In this document: positions 7,377 through 10,292 of the stretch, piece by piece
Layout: every line of letters begins with the position of its first letter
Numbering within the stretch: position 1 is the first letter of the stretch
DNA from: Candidatus Fermentibacterota bacterium
GTDB lineage: Bacteria; JAFGKV01
Reading direction: 5' to 3'
DNA length: 10,292 bases
NCBI GenBank assembly: GCA_030620115.1
Contig: JAUXFG010000140.1
Span: 1-10,292, forward strand
Notes under the pieces: generated by a model
Told to the model about the DNA's origin: nothing
Seen by the model: only the letters and a program-made list of their open reading frames with translations
The model's database searches: none
Translations under genes and position numbers: made by a program

Positions 7377-8277
7377 TTTTCTCCCCGCCCCAAAGCCTGG
7401 CGCTCCGCGCTCTTGGATTCACAGAGACCTCTTCGGTGGAAGCATATTTTCCGAACGGACGCAGAAACCGGAGCCTCTCACGGGCTCCGCATCCACACAC
7501 AGGAAGCCCAGGCGGACAAATGCACATACCGCTTTCCCGTTTGAGGAAGCGTCGAACGCGCCGCTCCTCTCCTGAGTGGTAGGTGAGTACCCCGACGCGT
7601 CCACCATCCCGGAGAAGGTCGACCGCCGCGGCAAGACCGCGCGAAAGTTCCTCTTGCTCACGATTCACCACCATACGCAGAGCCTGGAAAATCTTGGCGA
7701 GATTCTTGATCCTCCGCCGCGGTGGGAAACATTTTTCTGTGGCGCGGACAAGGCCCAGCGTGGAACTGGGGGGTCCGGCACGCAGAATGGCGCGTGCAAC
7801 ACGCCTGGGCGTGGGCACATCTCCTAGTTCAGAGAGCCATTGAGAAAGCTGTTGTTCAGTGGCATCGCGAAGCACGCGAAAGGCGGGTGTGCCCCTGGAT
7901 CGATCCATGCGCATGTCCAGCGGACCGTCATCCAGGTAAGAGAAACCCCGCGCCTTATCCTCGATCTGGAGCCGACTGGTGCCCAAATCGAATAGAACAG
8001 CGTCGACGTTTTCCACAGCCAAGCTGCCAAGCTCGGAGAAATTCGCGTGGACGAGATGGAGGTGCCCGCTCCATTCCTTCAAGCGGGCCCGTGCACGTGA
8101 GAGTGCGGCGGGATCTCGATCTACGCCCACGACATCTCCCCCAGCTTTGAGCCAGGCCAACGCATGCCCCCCATCGCCAAGCGTGGCGTCAACCAGTAAT
8201 CGTCCTGAACCCGGCCGAAGAAGATCAAGCACTTCTTCGGCCATGACCGGTTGATGCAGAGGCACACGGGCTTCCAC
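7366..8277 (-). CDS. rsmH: 16S rRNA (cytosine1402-N4)-methyltransferase RsmH (MraW)
   Basis: RsmH methylates N4 of C1402 in 16S rRNA using S-adenosylmethionine and is the usual second gene of dcw clusters. Seen in the 303-aa product: HQPVM near the N-terminus (8-12), SAM motif DATLGDGGH (30-38), GVDRDP (51-56), FDLGTS (96-101), GPLDMRMD (118-125), HSGEER (234-239, family consensus HSLEDR) and NPRARSA (287-293). I chose the GTG at 8277, 17 bp after the STAS gene stop, because it keeps the HQPVM motif and gives the normal length. The frame is open up to 8433, but that 52-residue extension is low-complexity and lies over the STAS gene, so it looks like a shadow. The Shine-Dalgarno for the GTG is weak, so coupling to the upstream gene is likely. 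Confidence 0.95.
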   Translation of the reverse strand: MEARVPLHQPVMAEEVLDLLRPGSGRLLVDATLGDGGHALAWLKAGGDVVGVDRDPAALSRARARLKEWSGHLHLVHANFSELGSLAVENVDAVLFDLGTSRLQIEDKARGFSYLDDGPLDMRMDRSRGTPAFRVLRDATEQQLSQWLSELGDVPTPRRVARAILRAGPPSSTLGLVRATEKCFPPRRRIKNLAKIFQALRMVVNREQEELSRGLAAAVDLLRDGGRVGVLTYHSGEERRVRRFLKRESGMCICPPGLPVCGCGARERLRFLRPFGKYASTEEVSVNPRARSARLWGGEKNAG

Positions 8278-8294
8278 ACCGTTGTCCGAGCTGC

Positions 8295-8612
8295 CTATTC
8301 CTGAGCTTTCAGAGCTTCCCGCGGCGTTGAAAAAAGCTTGAGGGTTCCCTCTTCGTCCCGGTGCTTGAGCATGCTCTTCACCGGCGGACGCGCCCCCGCC
8401 AGCCTCAGCTCCGAACCATATGCCCTCATCCATCGAGCCCTCCTGAGCAGAGGAGAAACTGTCTTGGGCGAGAGCTTCTTCAGGGATCTCATATCGAGGA
8501 GTATCATGGGAAAGGACTCGAATACTCTCTCTACGATGGTTCTATCGATTTCGAGGTACGTCGCTGGATCGAGTACACCATCAAGTCTGATTACCTGACT
8601 CGCAAGATTCAC
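8295..8612 (-). CDS. STAS-domain protein (anti-sigma factor antagonist-like), unknown role
   Basis: The 105-aa product resembles a single STAS domain of the SpoIIAA/anti-anti-sigma type. It has an opening strand ending in RLDGVLD (9-15), a helix, the buried strand MILLDMRSL (36-44), a helix with an L-R-x-A-R pattern (56-60), AYGSELRLAGARPPV (64-78), and a final LFSTPREAL (93-101) like the family's F-x-S-x-E-E-A-L ending. Where active antagonists have a D-S-x-G phosphorylation site, this protein has LSPKT (47-51). The phosphoacceptor Ser aligns with Pro49, though Ser48 is adjacent. It starts with GTG in a GTGA overlap with the mraZ stop and has a purine-rich Shine-Dalgarno. No kinase or sigma factor gene is visible nearby. 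The gene is not a standard dcw member, and its function in division is unknown. Fold confidence is good, function is not assigned. Confidence 0.82.
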   Translation of the reverse strand: MNLASQVIRLDGVLDPATYLEIDRTIVERVFESFPMILLDMRSLKKLSPKTVSPLLRRARWMRAYGSELRLAGARPPVKSMLKHRDEEGTLKLFSTPREALKAQE

Positions 8613-9157
8613 TTCTCCGTCTCCCCCTCTCCCCGCACACGGGGAAGTACACTCTCCTCTGCGCAGGAGAGATCCAAGAATAGATCATCAACTGAAAGAT
8701 CTTTGGAGCCCTGGTACTCACCTCGCCCTTGTTGTGTCCAGATCTCCACATGATCGAGGTTTCCGATGAGAAGCACCTTCCCCAGAAGCCCCACACCCTC
8801 GCGAATGTCGGATTTGATGGGCAACCGACCATTTTGGTCCATGGTGACCATGTGTGTGTGCTCGAGAATACGGCGATGCCTCTCGCGCAGACCGGGGCTA
8901 TCGCCCAGCTCACGTTCTCTCCGCATACGATCCCGGATCCGTTCCCATTCCCCGCTGGGGTACACACCCACGCATCTCTCCGGCCATAGAATGGTGATAA
9001 GGTATCGCTCCTGTTCTCCGGGCATGATCTTGCGCCACTCGGAAGGGAAGCTTATCCTTCCCTTGCTGTCGATGAGATGCGTGTAGTTCCCCGTGTAGAA
9101 ACCAGAGGCTTGGGAATCGGCGGCACTCAACATATCCCTCATTTCATGGGATGCCAT
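8609..9157 (-). CDS. mraZ: Transcriptional regulator MraZ
   Basis: MraZ is a double SpoVT/AbrB-fold DNA-binding protein that regulates its own dcw operon. Seen in the 182-aa product: first repeat with YTGNYTHLIDSKGRISFP (21-38, DxKGR at 30-34), second repeat with MDQNGRLPI (106-114, DxxGR at 107-111), and an IEIW-like VEIW (137-140). At 182 residues it is longer than the usual 140-155, with about 18 extra residues before the first repeat and about 30 after the second. The start is uncertain. ATG 9157 lies close to the predicted transcription start and has no clear Shine-Dalgarno. ATGs at 9142 and 9133 and a TTG at 9130 are in frame, and a GAGGGA lies just upstream of the last two. The 3' end overlaps the STAS gene as GTGA. 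Confidence 0.95.
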   Translation of the reverse strand: MASHEMRDMLSAADSQASGFYTGNYTHLIDSKGRISFPSEWRKIMPGEQERYLITILWPERCVGVYPSGEWERIRDRMRRERELGDSPGLRERHRRILEHTHMVTMDQNGRLPIKSDIREGVGLLGKVLLIGNLDHVEIWTQQGRGEYQGSKDLSVDDLFLDLSCAEESVLPRVRGEGETEK

Positions 9158-9161
9158 GGGT
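9147..9161. promoter_or_regulatory. Possible MraZ box (two TGGGN repeats, 5-nt spacer)
   Basis: On the plus strand TGGGA (9147-9151) and TGGGT (9157-9161) are separated by exactly five bases, the spacing reported for E. coli MraZ-binding repeats (TGGGN, N5). They overlap the mraZ start region just downstream of the predicted promoter. Only two repeats are present, on the strand opposite to the gene, and part of the pattern is constrained by coding if ATG 9157 is the start. Tentative. Confidence 0.35.
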
Positions 9162-9182
9162 TTTCATACCACAAATGAAGAC

Positions 9183-9210
9183 ATTTTACGAAATCTGACG
9201 CCATAGTCAA
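9183..9210 (-). promoter_or_regulatory. Predicted sigma70-type promoter for mraZ and the dcw operon
   Basis: On the minus strand TTGACT (9205-9210, five of six consensus bases) is followed after 16 bp by TAAAAT (9183-9188, five of six). Transcription should begin near 9176, only about 19 bases before the mraZ ATG at 9157. The downstream genes overlap, so this could drive everything to ftsA and perhaps ftsZ. Position and motif quality support it; the start site itself is inferred. Confidence 0.75.
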
Positions 9211-9287
9211 GAGCTAAATGGGATTTTTCAACACCCACATACCACCGCCATGAGATTCGATGTCTCGCCCAAGGCTTTGGGTGCGGG

Positions 9288-9331
9288 ATGAGAAGTTCGG
9301 GTTAGGCTATTGGGTTTGTTTCTCTTCTCAT
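9288..9331. repeat. Copy 2 of the dispersed palindromic repeat, spanning the phosphodiesterase stop
   Basis: TGAGAAGTTCGGGTTAG (9289-9305) matches the arm of the 10124 palindrome at 15 of 17 positions. Its TTA (9302-9304) is the TAA stop of the phosphodiesterase on the minus strand. ATGAGAAG (9288-9295) also pairs perfectly with CTTCTCAT (9324-9331), giving an 8-bp inverted repeat around the stop codon, but the full second arm of the element is not present. Confidence 0.6.
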
Positions 9332-10090
9332 TTCTTGCTTCCATCCAGTCCGACAAAGGGCACGACACGTTTCGCCGGAATCATTTGTCAGCAGAGCATC
9401 ACAGTGAAGAGCTCGATAGAGAAGCAGTCGAGAGTCTGGTTCAGGGTCGAGGGGGCAGACCAGCTGACCTCGCCTGTGCGCAATCCAGACGAAGAATGGA
9501 TTTAAGAGAAGCATAGGCCACAAAGACCCAAGGAGCTCAGCCCCTGAATGCGGCCAGACATCGAACACCGTGATCCTGCCGATGGGGGTATCACGCGCCA
9601 CAGAACGAAGCGCCTGGAGACGAGGAAACGAGAAGGAGATGACAATCGTACGGTTTCGAACACCGAGTTTGTCCAGTTCGTCGACCAATTGACGAGCAAC
9701 TTCAGGTTGAAGGAATCGATCGTCTTTCAGCTCCAACGCCAAGCCGATATCATTGGGGAGAATCTCAGCGACATCACCAAGCGTGGGAATTTGCTCTGAT
9801 TCGAACTCCCTCCTGCCGCACGAAGCACTGAGCCGTTTGATTTCGTCGAGCCGCATATCGGCGATTGCTCCGGATCCATTGGTTGTTCGATCCACTGTAG
9901 GGTCATGAATGCAGACAAAAACCCCGTCCGCGGTTTGATGGATGTCCGTTTCGAGAATATCCGCTCCGTCGTCTAGTGCGCGTTTGAATGCCGCAAGGGT
10001 GTTTTCAGGGCATACCACTTTGTTGCCACGGTGCGCCAGGACGTATGGCTTGTGCCGCCAAGTAAGGGTGAGCTCAGATTTTGTCGTCAC
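9302..10090 (-). CDS. Glycerophosphodiester phosphodiesterase family protein
   Basis: This family hydrolyses glycerophosphodiesters to sn-glycerol 3-phosphate and an alcohol in a metal-dependent TIM barrel. Seen in the 262-aa product: LAHRG with the catalytic His20-Arg21, CPENTLAAF (27-35), LETD (46-49) with the metal ligands Glu47 and Asp49, CIHDPTVDRTTNG (60-72) with His62, IPTL (101-104), LALELK (117-122) with the expected Glu120, and the C-terminal CDALLTN typical of the barrel end. No signal peptide is seen, so it is probably cytoplasmic like UgpQ. The GTG at 10090 is chosen because AGGGAGG (10097-10103) lies six bases upstream. The in-frame ATG at 10111 would put that site inside the gene and has none of its own. 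The substrate cannot be told from sequence. The TAA stop lies inside a copy of the palindromic repeat. A promoter separates it from mraZ, so it need not be part of the dcw operon. Confidence 0.94.
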   Translation of the reverse strand: MTTKSELTLTWRHKPYVLAHRGNKVVCPENTLAAFKRALDDGADILETDIHQTADGVFVCIHDPTVDRTTNGSGAIADMRLDEIKRLSASCGRREFESEQIPTLGDVAEILPNDIGLALELKDDRFLQPEVARQLVDELDKLGVRNRTIVISFSFPRLQALRSVARDTPIGRITVFDVWPHSGAELLGSLWPMLLLNPFFVWIAHRRGQLVCPLDPEPDSRLLLYRALHCDALLTNDSGETCRALCRTGWKQEMRRETNPIA

Positions 10091-10123
10091 ACGAGACCTC
10101 CCTGGATTCATTTTGAGACATGG

Positions 10124-10182
10124 CTAGCCCGGACTTCTCACCATTCCCGCGAGACATAGGGCTGGCGAGAAGTCCGAGCTAG
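10124..10182. repeat. Long imperfect palindrome, copy 1 of a dispersed repeat
   Basis: CTAGCCCGGACTTCTC (10124-10139) is the reverse complement of GAGAAGTCCGAGCTAG (10167-10182) except at one position. In minus-strand RNA that position is a G-U pair, and a further U-G and two G-C pairs extend the stem to about 19 bp with a 21-base loop. No T-run follows on either strand, so it is not a classic intrinsic terminator. It sits 34 bp upstream of the phosphodiesterase GTG start. The arm sequence recurs at 9289-9305 and 1374-1390. It could be a REP-like or MITE-like element, or an RNA regulatory hairpin. Confidence 0.8.
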
Positions 10183-10292
10183 TATCGTGTTTCAGAGGTT
10201 CTGTACCTGTTTCCGGCAATTCTACATCCTTCACAGCAGCCGGCAATGTCACCCACCCGCGCCCGTGTCGCAGAATCCGGAGATGTCTCATC
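10179..10292 (-). CDS. Possible 3' end of an unidentified upstream gene (partial)
   Basis: A minus-strand frame is open from the window edge for 37 codons and ends at TAG (10179-10181), inside the right arm of the palindrome in the same register as the ftsA and phosphodiesterase stops. A second minus frame is also open, from an ATG at 10291 through 55 codons to TAG at 10124-10126 in the left arm, and its translation looks somewhat more protein-like. I recognise neither, and at most one can be real. Sequence beyond the window is needed to choose. Confidence 0.25.
   Translation of the reverse strand, partial: DETSPDSATRARVGDIAGCCEGCRIAGNRYRTSETRY

Noticed and set aside
8278-8433. 52-residue N-terminal extension of RsmH
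   Set aside because: It lies over the STAS gene, is low in complexity and rich in Gly/Ser/Ala, and is absent from the family; GTG 8277 gives the normal RsmH N-terminus.
9268-9281. CCCAAGGCTTTGGG inverted repeat as a terminator of the phosphodiesterase gene
   Set aside because: Only five base pairs around a four-base loop and no T-run.
10124-10182. Intrinsic terminator at the long hairpin
   Set aside because: The stem is strong, but no T-run follows on either strand; recurrence of the arm sequence favours a dispersed repeat.
1-10292. CRISPR array, tRNA, rRNA, insertion sequence or prophage
   Set aside because: No regularly spaced long repeats, no tRNA-like cloverleaf, no rRNA signature and no transposase or integrase frame were seen.

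Overview
The window is a compact bacterial division and cell wall (dcw) gene cluster, with every recognisable gene on the minus strand. The sequence is moderately GC-rich. The full set FtsZ, FtsA, FtsQ, FtsW, FtsI, FtsL, MurB, RsmH and MraZ points to a walled, FtsZ-dividing bacterium. FtsA with a C-terminal amphipathic helix and a canonical FtsZ tail fit a Gram-negative-type divisome. Several proteins are divergent, so I suspect a deep-branching or uncultured lineage, but I cannot name a phylum from sequence alone.

Layout in transcription order (right to left): the right edge (10091-10292) holds a long imperfect palindrome and possibly the 3' end of another minus-strand gene. Next is a glycerophosphodiester phosphodiesterase (10090-9302). 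A 144-bp intergenic region follows with a good sigma70-type promoter. Then come mraZ, a small STAS-domain gene, rsmH, ftsL, ftsI, ftsW, murB, ftsQ and ftsA, almost all joined by ATGA/GTGA-type stop-start overlaps. ftsZ follows after a 101-bp gap with its own strong Shine-Dalgarno. Positions 1-94, downstream of ftsZ, contain short tandem repeats and no recognisable terminator or gene.

How they work together: MraZ is the usual cluster regulator and RsmH the 16S rRNA methyltransferase. FtsW (glycosyltransferase) and FtsI (transpeptidase) form the septal peptidoglycan synthase, with FtsL and FtsQ as scaffold and regulatory subunits. FtsA tethers FtsZ filaments to the membrane. MurB makes UDP-MurNAc and is the only cytoplasmic precursor enzyme present.

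The most notable points: (1) murE, murF, mraY, murD, murG, murC and ddl are absent from their usual places, yet the remaining genes overlap tightly, so this is a settled minimal dcw operon. (2) An uncharacterised STAS protein, apparently without the phosphorylatable serine, is embedded between mraZ and rsmH. (3) FtsI lacks about 60 residues of its pedestal and FtsW departs from several SEDS consensus motifs. (4) FtsZ ends in two tandem C-terminal-peptide motifs. (5) A dispersed palindromic repeat (arm consensus TARCYCGNAYTTCTC) occurs three times, and in two copies its TAG/TAA is the stop codon of the upstream gene in the same register.
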